DNA of 15,696 nt from Pseudomonadota bacterium (GCA_023436825.1 JAEZHS010000772.1:1-15696); one strand, 5' to 3'. Shown: positions 7,085 to 15,118, numbered from the stretch's first letter. Translations and numbers: made by a program. The notes: a model not told the origin generated them from the letters alone.

Positions 7085-8433
7085 GCCGCGCCGACGCCCT
7101 GCAAAGCATCGAGGCGTCCCGGCCGCGCGTACCCCACGCCCATCTGCTCGAGACCGCCGCCGGGCGACACCTGTTCGTGGCCGACGGCAGCCGTCTGTTC
7201 GACATCGAGGCGGGCCTGTTCGGCCAATTCAAGGAGGCGATGGACGACGGCGCTGCCGACCGGGTTGAAGCGCTGCTGCGCGAGGCGGGCCTCGGCGGCC
7301 GCCCCCTGATCGACGACAGTCCGCTCATCGCGCCCGCAACGCACGCGCTGTCGTTGGCAGTGGCGCAAAAATGCAACCTTGGCTGCACGTACTGCTATGC
7401 CCAGCAGGGAGAGTTCGGCGGACCGGCCAAGAACATGAGTCAGGAGCAAGCCGACCGGGCGATCGATCTGCTGGTCGCCAACGCCGAGCCCGGGGCCCGG
7501 CTCAACGTCGCCTTCCTCGGCGGCGAGCCACTGGTCAACCGGTCGGTGGTGCAGGCCACGACCCGGCGCGCCGCCGAACTGGCTGCCCGCCGCGGTCTCG
7601 AGATCACCTTCTCCATCACCACCAACGGCACCCTGCTGAGTGAAGCCGATGCAGACTTCTTCGAGGCCCACGGCTTTGCCGTCACGATCAGCCTCGACGG
7701 CCCGCGGCCGATCCACGACGCGTTGCGTCCATACAGGGGTGGCGCCGGCAGCTTCGACATCATCATGAAGAGGTTGCGGCCCCTGCTGATGCGGCAGCGG
7801 AGCTGCCAGGTGACGGCCCGTGTTACGGTGACTCCAGCGAACCTGCGCCTGCGCCAAACGCTCGATGACTTCATCGCCGAAGGCTTCCACAGCGTCGGCT
7901 TCGCGCCGATGCTCGCTTCGCCCGGCGGGCAGGGCGAGATGCAGCAAGCCGATCTCGAAGCATTGTTGGGCGAGTTGATCGACTGCGGCCGCGAGTTCGA
8001 GCGCCAGGTGCGCGCGGGGAAGCGCTATCCCTTCGCCAACATGGTGAATGCCCTGCGTGAGATCGGGCGTGGCACTCATCGTCCCTATCCTTGCGGCGCG
8101 GGGGCGGGGTACCTGGGCGTCTCCGCCGACGGCGAGCTTTCTGCCTGCCACCGCTTCGTGGGCGACGTGGTTGGCGCGATGGGCTCGCTCGCCGCGGGCA
8201 TCGACCGCAATCGCCAAGCGCGCTGGCTCGCCGAACGCCATGTGCATCGCCAGGAACCATGTCGGTCGTGCTGGGCCCGCTACCTCTGCGGCGGCGGGTG
8301 TCACCACGAGGTGATCCGACGCGGCCGGCCGGCCTGCGATTATGTCCGCGGCTGGCTGCATTATTGCCTCGGCGCCTATCTCCGCCTTACGCAAGCCGGT
8401 GCCGTCGCAAGCGCGGCACGGACGGCCGTGTGA
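7081..8433 (+). CDS. Radical SAM/SPASM peptide maturase, QhpD-like
   Basis: 450 residues with a full radical SAM core and a SPASM domain. The [4Fe-4S]-SAM motif is C98-x3-C102-x2-C105, followed by GGEP (147-150), 'SITTNGTLLS' (178-187) and 'TISLDGPRPIHD' (202-213). The SPASM cysteines are C338, C356, C394, C397, C403, C407, C419 and C429, with the typical 'CxxCxxxxLCGGGC' spacing. Residues about 17-75 before the core ('HLFVADGSRLFDIEAGLFGQF') look like the leader- or substrate-binding N-domain of such maturases. The layout resembles QhpD, which makes Cys-to-Asp/Glu thioether bonds in the gamma subunit of quinohemoprotein amine dehydrogenase. No small Cys-rich precursor gene is present, so the LodA-like neighbour, whose gene overlaps this one by 4 nt, is the most likely substrate (inference). 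Other SPASM maturases with different crosslinks remain possible. Confidence 0.88.
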   Translation: MSRADALQSIEASRPRVPHAHLLETAAGRHLFVADGSRLFDIEAGLFGQFKEAMDDGAADRVEALLREAGLGGRPLIDDSPLIAPATHALSLAVAQKCNLGCTYCYAQQGEFGGPAKNMSQEQADRAIDLLVANAEPGARLNVAFLGGEPLVNRSVVQATTRRAAELAARRGLEITFSITTNGTLLSEADADFFEAHGFAVTISLDGPRPIHDALRPYRGGAGSFDIIMKRLRPLLMRQRSCQVTARVTVTPANLRLRQTLDDFIAEGFHSVGFAPMLASPGGQGEMQQADLEALLGELIDCGREFERQVRAGKRYPFANMVNALREIGRGTHRPYPCGAGAGYLGVSADGELSACHRFVGDVVGAMGSLAAGIDRNRQARWLAERHVHRQEPCRSCWARYLCGGGCHHEVIRRGRPACDYVRGWLHYCLGAYLRLTQAGAVASAARTAV

Positions 8434-9860
8434 ACGTCGTCTGCATCTTCGGTGGCGGCCCGGCCGGCAGTACCTTCGCCTCACGCATGGCACAGCTCGG
8501 CCACGAGGTGTGGCTGGTCGAGCGCGCCCGCTTCCCGCGCCGACATCTCGGCGAGGCGCTCACGCCGGGTGTGCTGCCGCTCCTGGAGATGACTGGTGCG
8601 CGCCCTTCGATCGAGGCGGCAGGCTTCCGGCCCGCGCGGCGCGCGCACGTAGCGTGGGAGGCGGGGGCGCAGGTGCGCGAGGACCCGCGCCAGCAGGGCA
8701 TCATCGTCGACCGCGGCGAATTCGACCGGCTGCTGCTCGAGCAGGCGAAGAAGCTCGGCGTGCATGTCCTGCAACCCGCGACGGTTCGAAAGCGCGATCG
8801 CTGCGCGGACAGCTGGAGCGTGGCGATCGACACGGCCGATGGCGTCCGCGCGCTTCGCTGCGATCTCATCGGCGATGCCACGGGCCGCTTGGGTGCACAC
8901 TCCACCTCGAGGCAGTGGATGGGCGTCGCAACGCTCGCGGTCCACGCCTACTGGCAGGGGCGCGGCCTGCCAAGCGAGCCCATGATCGAAGCGGGGGCCG
9001 ACGCGTGGTACTGGGGTGTGCCGCTGCCGGACGGAACCTACAACACCCTCGCCTTCGTCGATGCCGCCTCGGCGCGCAAGAAAGGCGGCACGTTCCCCGA
9101 GCGATTTCAGGAGTTGCTGTCGCGCTCCAACTTTCTGGCGGGGTGCCGGAACGCGGAGCTCGCGAGCCCGATCTCGGCGGTCAATGCCACGCCCTATCTC
9201 GACCAGGAGAGCACCAGTCCGGTCGCCCTCAAGGTCGGCGACGCAGCCCTTGCGCTGGATCCGCTGTCGTCGAGTGGCGTGCAGAAGGCGATCCAGAGCG
9301 CCCTGTCGGCGGCGATCGTGGCCAACACGCTGCTGCGGCGGCCGGGGATGACCCAGGCTGCGCTGCAGTTCTATCGCGACAGCCTGGCCGAAGCCTCCGA
9401 ACGGCACTGCCGTTGGGCCGCCGGCCACTACGACAAGATCGCACGCCGCGGCGGGGGTGCGTTCTGGCGCAAGCGCGCTCGGCCCACGCCCGACGCTCCA
9501 CCGGCGGCCGAGCGCCCGGTCCTCGATGCAGCCGCGCTCACGTCGACGATCGTCGGACTGTCCCGGGAGATCGAGTTCGTGGATCAGCCTTGCATTCAAG
9601 GTGAGTTCGTCGCCCTCGCGCCCGCGCTTCGCCATCCGGCGCTCGACGGGCCGATCGCCTATCTCGACGGCCACGCACTCGCGCCCCTGGTGCGCGGATT
9701 GCCCGCCGGTTTGACTCTCATACAAATTGCGCAATTATGGTCGGGCCGCATTCCGCTCGACCGAGGCCTCGCCATCGCGGGTTGGATGCTCAATCGAGGG
9801 CTGTTCGTCTCACAGGGTTCGGTCGTGCCGGCACCGGCACCGGTGTCATCCCGCGCGTAG
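8430..9860 (+). CDS. FAD-dependent monooxygenase of the halogenase fold, QhpG/LodB-like
   Basis: 476 residues from GTG 8430, which overlaps the previous stop as GTGA; a longer in-frame opening into the radical SAM gene is not credible because the nucleotide-binding motif would no longer be N-terminal. GGGPAGS (8-14) is the FAD dinucleotide fold, with E31 at the end of the second strand; 'GDAALALDPLSSSGVQKAI' (270-288) is the second FAD motif. WYWGVP (193-198) matches the WxWxIP signature of flavin halogenases and their monooxygenase relatives. There is no Lys before residue 107, so the catalytic Lys of tryptophan halogenases is missing and hydroxylation is more likely than halogenation. A distinct C-terminal domain (about 365-460) resembles QhpG, which oxygenates the Trp that becomes CTQ; LodB plays the same role for LodA. 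The stop codon lies in a dispersed repeat (9845-9877). Confidence 0.85.
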   Translation: MNVVCIFGGGPAGSTFASRMAQLGHEVWLVERARFPRRHLGEALTPGVLPLLEMTGARPSIEAAGFRPARRAHVAWEAGAQVREDPRQQGIIVDRGEFDRLLLEQAKKLGVHVLQPATVRKRDRCADSWSVAIDTADGVRALRCDLIGDATGRLGAHSTSRQWMGVATLAVHAYWQGRGLPSEPMIEAGADAWYWGVPLPDGTYNTLAFVDAASARKKGGTFPERFQELLSRSNFLAGCRNAELASPISAVNATPYLDQESTSPVALKVGDAALALDPLSSSGVQKAIQSALSAAIVANTLLRRPGMTQAALQFYRDSLAEASERHCRWAAGHYDKIARRGGGAFWRKRARPTPDAPPAAERPVLDAAALTSTIVGLSREIEFVDQPCIQGEFVALAPALRHPALDGPIAYLDGHALAPLVRGLPAGLTLIQIAQLWSGRIPLDRGLAIAGWMLNRGLFVSQGSVVPAPAPVSSRA

Positions 9861-9877
9861 CGCGGAACCTTTGAGCT
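9845..9877 (+). repeat. Half copy of a dispersed palindromic repeat, spanning a stop codon
   Basis: The 33 nt from 9845 match the left arm of the complete hairpin at 13828-13860 at 26 of 33 positions, including GCGTAGCG and CCTTTGAG. The TAG that ends the flavoprotein (9858-9860) is the TAG inside GCGTAGCG. The right arm is absent here. Confidence 0.65.
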
Positions 9878-9884
9878 TTGGCCG

Positions 9885-12800
9885 ATGAACGTTTCGATCT
9901 CGGACTGGCTGAGGGAAATCGGGCTCGAGCAGTACGCCGAGCTCTTCATCCAGAATGAAGTCGACCTGTCGACGCTGAAAGTCCTGTCCGACGAGGATTT
10001 GAAAGAGCTTGGCCTGCCGTTCGGCCCCCGCAAGCGCGTGCGGGCGGCTTTGCAGCCAGGCAATGCATCCGAGCCCGCCCAGCCGGTTGCCTCGACGCCG
10101 GAGGGCGAACGCCGACAGCTCACGGTGCTCTTTTGCGATCTGGTCGGGTTCACGGAGTTGACCCTGCGAGTCGATGCCGAACTTCTGGAAACGATCATCG
10201 GCAAGTACGAAGACACCTGCGCAGCCTGCATCGGCCGTTATGACGGTTATGTCTATCGCCTCCTGGGCGATGGCGTGTTGGCCTTTTTCGGCTTTCCCCT
10301 GGCGCACGAAGGGGAGGCCAGCCGGGCGATCCGGGCGGCGATGGACATCGTGGAGACGATATCACGCCTGGAAGTCCCGGAGATCGGGACTCTCAAGGTA
10401 CGAATCGGAATTGCCACCGGAATCGTGGTCGTCGCGGCAGGGAAGCGCAATGTCGTGGGCGAGACCATGAACCTCGCGGCCCGACTCCAGGCCGCCGCCA
10501 AACCGGGAGGCATCGTGGTGAGCGAGCGGGTCCACCGCCTCGCCGGCGGCGAGTTCGACTACGAGGATTTGGGTAAGCTGGATCTGAAAGGCATTGCCGC
10601 GCCCACTCGCGCCTATGGCGTGCTGGGCGTCAGCGCAGCCGCCAGCCGGTTCGACGCCGCTGTCCAAGAGAAGGTGTCGCCGCTGGTCGGACGAACGGAT
10701 GAGATGAAGACGTTGCTGGACCGCTGGCAATCGGTCTGCGATCGGGGGAGAGGCGAGGCGGTGCTGCTGTCGGGCGAACCCGGCGTGGGCAAGAGCCGGA
10801 TCGCCAATGCGCTGCTCGAGCGCCTGCGGTCCGAGGGCGTGCAGTCGCTCCGGTTTCAATGCTCACCGTTCTACGTCAACAGCGCCTTTTATCCGCTCAT
10901 TGCCAATTTCGAGCGGACCCTCCAGTTTGGCCTTGATGAGCCGCCGGCCTCCAGGCTGGACAAGCTGGAAGCGCTCGTCATCGGGCACTACGGGCTGCCT
11001 GCCGGCGACGTGAGATTCCTCGGCGCCATGCTCTCGCTTCCTCACGAGCAGCGCTACGGCCCGCTTACCATGTCGCCGCGCCTCATCAAGGAAGAGACGA
11101 TCCGCGTTCTGGTGGACATAGTCCAGGCGGCAGCCCAGGCCGGGCCATGCCTGTTGCTGTATGAGGACGTCCATTGGGCTGATCCGACGTCGCTGGAAGC
11201 GCTTGGCCTGCTCATGGAGCGGCTGGCGACCATTCCCGTGATGGTTGTGCTTACCCACCGACCTGAGTTCGAGTCGCCATGGCGGAGATATGCCTGGGTG
11301 ACGACAATGGACCTTGCGAAGCTGTCCTCGGCGCAGAGTCGGCAGCTCGTGTCGAATCTGGCTGAAGGGAAAGCGCTTCCGGCAGAGCTCGTCGAGCAAA
11401 TCATTGCCAAGACCGACGGCGTGCCGCTCTTCATCGAGGAGCTGACCAGGACCATTCTCGAGTCCGGCGACCTGGTCGAACGAGGAGATCGCTATCTTTA
11501 CGTCGGCGAGTCCGTCAGGGTCTCGATCCCCGAGACGCTGCGCGACTCGCTGATGGCGCGTCTCGACCGCGCCGCCGATGTCAAGCGAATCGCGCAGGTC
11601 GGCTCGGTCATCGGACGCGAGTTCGGCTACGACCTTGTCGCCGAGATCGTGAAGATGAGCGAGGCCGCGCTTTCCGCCGCGCTGTCGCGCCTGGTTGCCT
11701 CGCAGCTTGCGTCCTGCCGCGGAGCAATTCCACAGGCAGTTTATACGTTCAAGCACGCCCTCGTGCAGGACACCGCCTACGAGTCGCTGCTGAAGAGCCA
11801 GCGGATGACACTTCACGCCATGATCGCCCAGGCGCTCGAGAAGCGGTGGCCCGAGAGCCGGGATACCAAGCCGGAGTTGCTTGCCAACCACTACTCGGCG
11901 GCCGGGCTGTTCGAGGCGGCCGTTCCGTACTGGCGGCGGGCAGGGCAGCTCGCCATGCAGCGATTTGCGCTGCGCGAGGCGATCACGCACCTGAACAGCG
12001 GCCTGTCGCTGATCAAGGAGCTGCCCCCCGGGCCCAAGCGCGATCTCATGGAGCTCGAGTTGCGCACGGTGCTGGGGCCTGCGGTCGTCGCGCAGCGTGG
12101 TTGGGCGCAGGGCGAGGTGAGCCGCATTCTCGAGCCGGCCTGGGCGTTGGCGGAATCGCTCGAGCACCGTCCTTCATATGCCCCGGTTCTCCATTCCTTG
12201 TGGGTGCACTATCTGTGCGTGGATAACCTGGCCCTGTCGCTCAAATCGGCGCAGAAGCTGCTCGCCGCCGGCGCCGCCGCGGGCGATGACAGCCTCGAGC
12301 TCGTGGGGTACCGGGCCGCGATCGGATCGCATTACTGGCTGGGAGACCTTGTGGCCGCGCGCCGGGAAGGAGACGCCCTTCGCGCGATGTACGATCCGCT
12401 GCGCCATTGGCATATCGTTCAGCACACCAACACCGACCCGCTGACCGGCGACGGCATCTATCGCGGGCAATATCTCTGGATGCTGGGTTACCCCGAGCAG
12501 GCGCGCGCAGCGAGCGACGAAAAAGATGAACACGCGCGGCGGCGCAACCACCCTTTTGACCTTGCTTTTGCCCTGACCCTTGGCGCCCAGGTTTTCGACT
12601 ACCTGAGCGAGCCCGCAGAATTGTTACGCAGAACCGAGGAAGCCGAACGCATCGGCCGCGCTCGCGGCGTTGCGCTTCTGGGAGAAATCATGACCGAGAT
12701 CAGCCGCGGCATCGTCTCGCTGAGGGCGGGGCGGGCAGCCGACAGCGTCGTGCAGCTCGACAAGGCGATCGGGCGGCTCGAGGCGACCGGGCACCGCATC

Positions 12801-13205
12801 TGGATCCGGTATTTGCGGGGCCTGCAGGGGGAGGGACTTGCCCTGACGGGAGATCTCGAGGGGGCGACAGCATTGATCAACGAGAGTGTCCTTGCGACCG
12901 AGAACGGAGAGGAGCGGGTCCACTATGCCGAGCTGCTGCGGCTCAAGGGCTGGGTGCTCATGCTGCAGGGCCGGCCGGACGAGGCGGAGGCTGCCTTGCG
13001 CGCCTCGATCGACGTCGCTCGCGCCCAGAAGGCCAAGTCGTGGGAGCTTCGCAGCACCACGACGCTCGCCCGCCTGCTGGCTGAGCGCCAGGGTCGTGCA
13101 TCGGCGCGCGAGATGCTGTCGGACGTCTATGGCTGGTTCACCGAGGGCTTCAGCACCAAGGATCTCAAGGAGGCGAAAGCCGTCCTGGACGCATTACAGG
13201 TCTGA
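9885..13205 (+). CDS. SAM-domain / class III cyclase / STAND-type ATPase / TPR signalling protein
   Basis: 1106 residues. Order of domains: sterile alpha motif (about 4-57, starting 'ISDWLREIGLEQYAELF'); class III nucleotidyl cyclase (about 74-248); AAA/STAND-type ATPase (about 265-640) with Walker A GEPGVGKS (297-304) and Walker B LLLYEDVHWAD (423-433); then an alpha-helical TPR-rich tail to the end. In the cyclase, metal ligands D85 (FCDLVGFT) and D129 (LLGDG) and transition-state residues N196 and R200 (NLAARLQ) are present, but the usual Lys four residues before the second Asp is R125. The family is widespread, often in many paralogues, in soil alphaproteobacteria; the ligand sensed and the partners are generally unknown. 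ATG 9885 has only a weak ribosome site. It follows the flavoprotein stop by 24 nt in the same frame and may be co-transcribed with the cluster. Confidence 0.9.
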   Translation: MNVSISDWLREIGLEQYAELFIQNEVDLSTLKVLSDEDLKELGLPFGPRKRVRAALQPGNASEPAQPVASTPEGERRQLTVLFCDLVGFTELTLRVDAELLETIIGKYEDTCAACIGRYDGYVYRLLGDGVLAFFGFPLAHEGEASRAIRAAMDIVETISRLEVPEIGTLKVRIGIATGIVVVAAGKRNVVGETMNLAARLQAAAKPGGIVVSERVHRLAGGEFDYEDLGKLDLKGIAAPTRAYGVLGVSAAASRFDAAVQEKVSPLVGRTDEMKTLLDRWQSVCDRGRGEAVLLSGEPGVGKSRIANALLERLRSEGVQSLRFQCSPFYVNSAFYPLIANFERTLQFGLDEPPASRLDKLEALVIGHYGLPAGDVRFLGAMLSLPHEQRYGPLTMSPRLIKEETIRVLVDIVQAAAQAGPCLLLYEDVHWADPTSLEALGLLMERLATIPVMVVLTHRPEFESPWRRYAWVTTMDLAKLSSAQSRQLVSNLAEGKALPAELVEQIIAKTDGVPLFIEELTRTILESGDLVERGDRYLYVGESVRVSIPETLRDSLMARLDRAADVKRIAQVGSVIGREFGYDLVAEIVKMSEAALSAALSRLVASQLASCRGAIPQAVYTFKHALVQDTAYESLLKSQRMTLHAMIAQALEKRWPESRDTKPELLANHYSAAGLFEAAVPYWRRAGQLAMQRFALREAITHLNSGLSLIKELPPGPKRDLMELELRTVLGPAVVAQRGWAQGEVSRILEPAWALAESLEHRPSYAPVLHSLWVHYLCVDNLALSLKSAQKLLAAGAAAGDDSLELVGYRAAIGSHYWLGDLVAARREGDALRAMYDPLRHWHIVQHTNTDPLTGDGIYRGQYLWMLGYPEQARAASDEKDEHARRRNHPFDLAFALTLGAQVFDYLSEPAELLRRTEEAERIGRARGVALLGEIMTEISRGIVSLRAGRAADSVVQLDKAIGRLEATGHRIWIRYLRGLQGEGLALTGDLEGATALINESVLATENGEERVHYAELLRLKGWVLMLQGRPDEAEAALRASIDVARAQKAKSWELRSTTTLARLLAERQGRASAREMLSDVYGWFTEGFSTKDLKEAKAVLDALQV

Positions 13206-13248
13206 CTGGACCTTCCGTGGCGCCGCGGTAGCCAAAGGGGAGACGACG

Positions 13249-13635
13249 ATGAAGTCAAAAGCGATCCATAACGCCATTCTGGCGGCAGAGAAGGTGTTCA
13301 TGGCCGCCTACAATAGGGCGGATGCACGAGCTCTGGTGGCGCTCTATACGAAAGACGGGGAAATCATGCCGCCGAACACGAAGGTGGTCTCCGGTCCGAG
13401 GGCGCTCGAGCGTCTTTTTCGAAGCTTCTGGAAGGCCGGCGACACGGTGATCAAGCTCGAGACGGTGGAGACGGACGGCTCGGGCGATTTTGCCTACGAG
13501 GTCGGAAAATACACGCTTTCCGGCAAGACCGGAAAGGTGAACGACCGGGGCAAGTATATCGTCGTCTGGAAGAAGGTTGCCGGGCATTGGAAGCTGTACC
13601 GCGATATTTTCAACAGCAATATGCCGGCCAATTGA
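13249..13635 (+). CDS. SnoaL-like / DUF4440-type small protein
   Basis: 128 residues with an NTF2/SnoaL-like pattern: N-terminal helix 'ILAAEKVFMAAYNRADARAL' (10-29), then 'ALYTKDGEIMPPNTKVVSG' (31-49), 'FRSFWKAG' (58-65) and the C-terminal strands 'YIVVWKKVAGHWKLYRDIF' (103-121), which is the usual ending of ketosteroid-isomerase-like DUF4440 proteins. No signal peptide or Cys. ATG 13249 has AAAGGGGAG (13235-13243) upstream; the frame is open further upstream but that part lies inside the cyclase gene in another frame. It follows the cyclase by 43 nt and may be in its operon. Many such proteins have no known substrate. Confidence 0.85.
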   Translation: MKSKAIHNAILAAEKVFMAAYNRADARALVALYTKDGEIMPPNTKVVSGPRALERLFRSFWKAGDTVIKLETVETDGSGDFAYEVGKYTLSGKTGKVNDRGKYIVVWKKVAGHWKLYRDIFNSNMPAN

Positions 13636-13942
13636 GTTGGTGCATCTCCGGCGCTTTCCAGTGGGCGGCTGTCCCCGCGCTCTCATCACCTCGTATCGCG
13701 CCGCATGAGGGACCTTTCCTGTAGCCTCAAAGGTCGCTCGCTACGCTCCGGATGACAGCATCGCCGTATCAGGCACGTGTGATTCCGGGTACTAGTACCG
13801 ACTAGCGCTGAAGGGTGAGTCGTCACTGTCACCCCGAGCGTAGCGAGGGGCCTTTGAGGCCGAAGTAAAGGTCCTTCGCTGCGCTCGGGATGACAATGGG
13901 CCCGTATCAGGCATTTGTGATTCTCGGTACTAGAATATTCTC
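13636..13942. repeat. Intergenic palindromic repeat region with two related units
   Basis: No gene is seen. The region holds two units of the same repeat. Unit A has arms GAGGGACCTTT (13707-13717) and AAAGGTCGCTC (13729-13739), 10 of 11 paired. Unit B is a longer hairpin (13833-13889). Each is followed by a similar tail of about 47 nt (13748-13795 and 13887-13933) sharing CGTATCAGGCA, TGTGATT and GGTACTAG, so the units look like a diverged tandem duplication with a period of about 139 bp. Confidence 0.75.
13833..13889 (+). repeat. Long RNA-type hairpin of the dispersed repeat
   Basis: Left arm 13833-13855 and right arm 13867-13889 are each 23 nt with an 11-nt loop. Twenty positions pair as Watson-Crick and the other three are all G-U in a plus-strand transcript, so the plus-strand RNA forms an unbroken stem. 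There is no U-tract. It could act as an mRNA-end stabiliser or a weak terminator after the SnoaL-like gene. Confidence 0.6.
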
Positions 13943-15115
13943 ATGAAATCAGCTGACCCTTATGGACACCTCGGCGTTCGTCGCCGCATCAATGCCGCCG
14001 GCGCGCTGACGCGGCTGGGCGGCGCCGTCATGGCGCCGGAAGTCGTCGAGGCGATGGCCGCCGCGTCGCGTGCCTCCGTGGACATCGGCGAGTTGCAGGA
14101 TGCGGCCAGCGCGCGCATCGCTGAGGCGACAGGTGCGGAGGCGGGGCTGGTGACAACCGGTGCGGCGGCGGCGCTGACCCTGGCGGCCGCAGCGTCGATC
14201 GCGCGCTGGGACGTGGCAAAGATGGCGACGCTGCCGCACGGCGATTTTCCGCGGGACATCCTGATTCTGCGCACGCATCGCACCGGATACGCCCATGCGC
14301 TGGCCGCATCCGGCGCTCGGCTGATCGACATCGGCCACAACGACCGCGGCGCGGGCGCCGGCGTGCGCGGGCTCGAAGCCTGGGAGATCGAGGCGGCGCT
14401 GTCGCCTTCGGTGGCCGCCATGGCCTTCTCGGCCAACGCTACAAGCCTGCCCGATCTGCCGACGGCCGTTGCCGCCTGTCGCGCGGCCGGCATCCCGCTG
14501 ATCGTCGATGCCGCCGCGCAGCTGCCGCCCAAGGAGAATCTGAGGCGCTTCATCGCCATGGGCGCCGATCTGGTGGCCTTCTCCGGCGGCAAGGCGCTGG
14601 GTGGGCCGCAGGCATCGGGTATCCTGGCGGGCCGGCGCGACCTCGTAGCGTCGGCCTTGCTGCAACAGCTCGACATGGACGTGGCGCCGGAGACCTGGGC
14701 GCCGCCGAAGCTGATTGATCGCACCAACCTGCGCGGGGTGCCGCACCATGGCATCGGCCGTGGCTTCAAGGCAGGCAAGGAGGAGATCGTTGGTTTGCTG
14801 ACCGCGCTCGATCGCTTCGTGACAGCCGACGATGCCGCCGACAACGCGCGGCTAGAGGCGCGGCTGAAGGCGATTGCGGCCGGGCTCGACGGCCACTCGG
14901 TGACGCTGGTGCCGGCGTCGGTCACCGGCCGCGTGCCGGTGCTGGAGATTGCCGTGCCGGAGGCGCTTGCCGTCAGCGCACGCCTGCAGCGCGGCGATCC
15001 GCCGGTCCATCTGTCGGAGCGGCACGCCCAGCGAGGCGTGCTCACCCTCGATCCGCAGGTCCTGTTGCCCGAGCACGACGCACCGCTTGCCGCGGCGCTG
15101 CGTGCCGAGCTGTGA
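13943..15115 (+). CDS. SelA-like PLP-dependent enzyme
   Basis: 390 residues of the fold-type I PLP family that contains selenocysteine synthase SelA and D-glucosaminate-6-phosphate ammonia-lyase-like proteins. Marks: the opening 'RRINAAGALTRLGG' (14-27, typical 'iNa.G.lT.lGg'); the phosphate-binding turn 'TTGAAAALTLA' (71-81); D189 in 'IVDAAAQLPP' for the pyridine nitrogen; and the Schiff-base lysine K217 in 'FSGGKALGGPQASG'. The genome context has no selenocysteine gene, so a sugar- or amino-acid lyase/transferase role is more likely than SelA. ATG 13943 has no recognisable ribosome site and an in-frame stop (TAG 13931-13933) sits just upstream in the repeat, so the start is fixed but translation may be weak or leaderless. 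Its stop lies 3 nt from the end of the convergent minus-strand gene. Confidence 0.88.
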   Translation: MKSADPYGHLGVRRRINAAGALTRLGGAVMAPEVVEAMAAASRASVDIGELQDAASARIAEATGAEAGLVTTGAAAALTLAAAASIARWDVAKMATLPHGDFPRDILILRTHRTGYAHALAASGARLIDIGHNDRGAGAGVRGLEAWEIEAALSPSVAAMAFSANATSLPDLPTAVAACRAAGIPLIVDAAAQLPPKENLRRFIAMGADLVAFSGGKALGGPQASGILAGRRDLVASALLQQLDMDVAPETWAPPKLIDRTNLRGVPHHGIGRGFKAGKEEIVGLLTALDRFVTADDAADNARLEARLKAIAAGLDGHSVTLVPASVTGRVPVLEIAVPEALAVSARLQRGDPPVHLSERHAQRGVLTLDPQVLLPEHDAPLAAALRAEL

Positions 15116-15118
15116 CGG

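Noticed and set aside
8091..8429. N-terminal extension of the flavoprotein into the radical SAM gene
   Set aside because: It would put over 110 Arg-rich residues before the FAD-binding motif; GTG 8430 with a GTGA overlap fits the pattern of the other junctions.
3261..9860. Violacein/indolocarbazole-type bisindole cluster
   Set aside because: No VioA/RebO/StaO flavin oxidase, no chromopyrrolate P450 and no VioC-E; the LodA-like and QhpD-like genes fit a quinoprotein system better.
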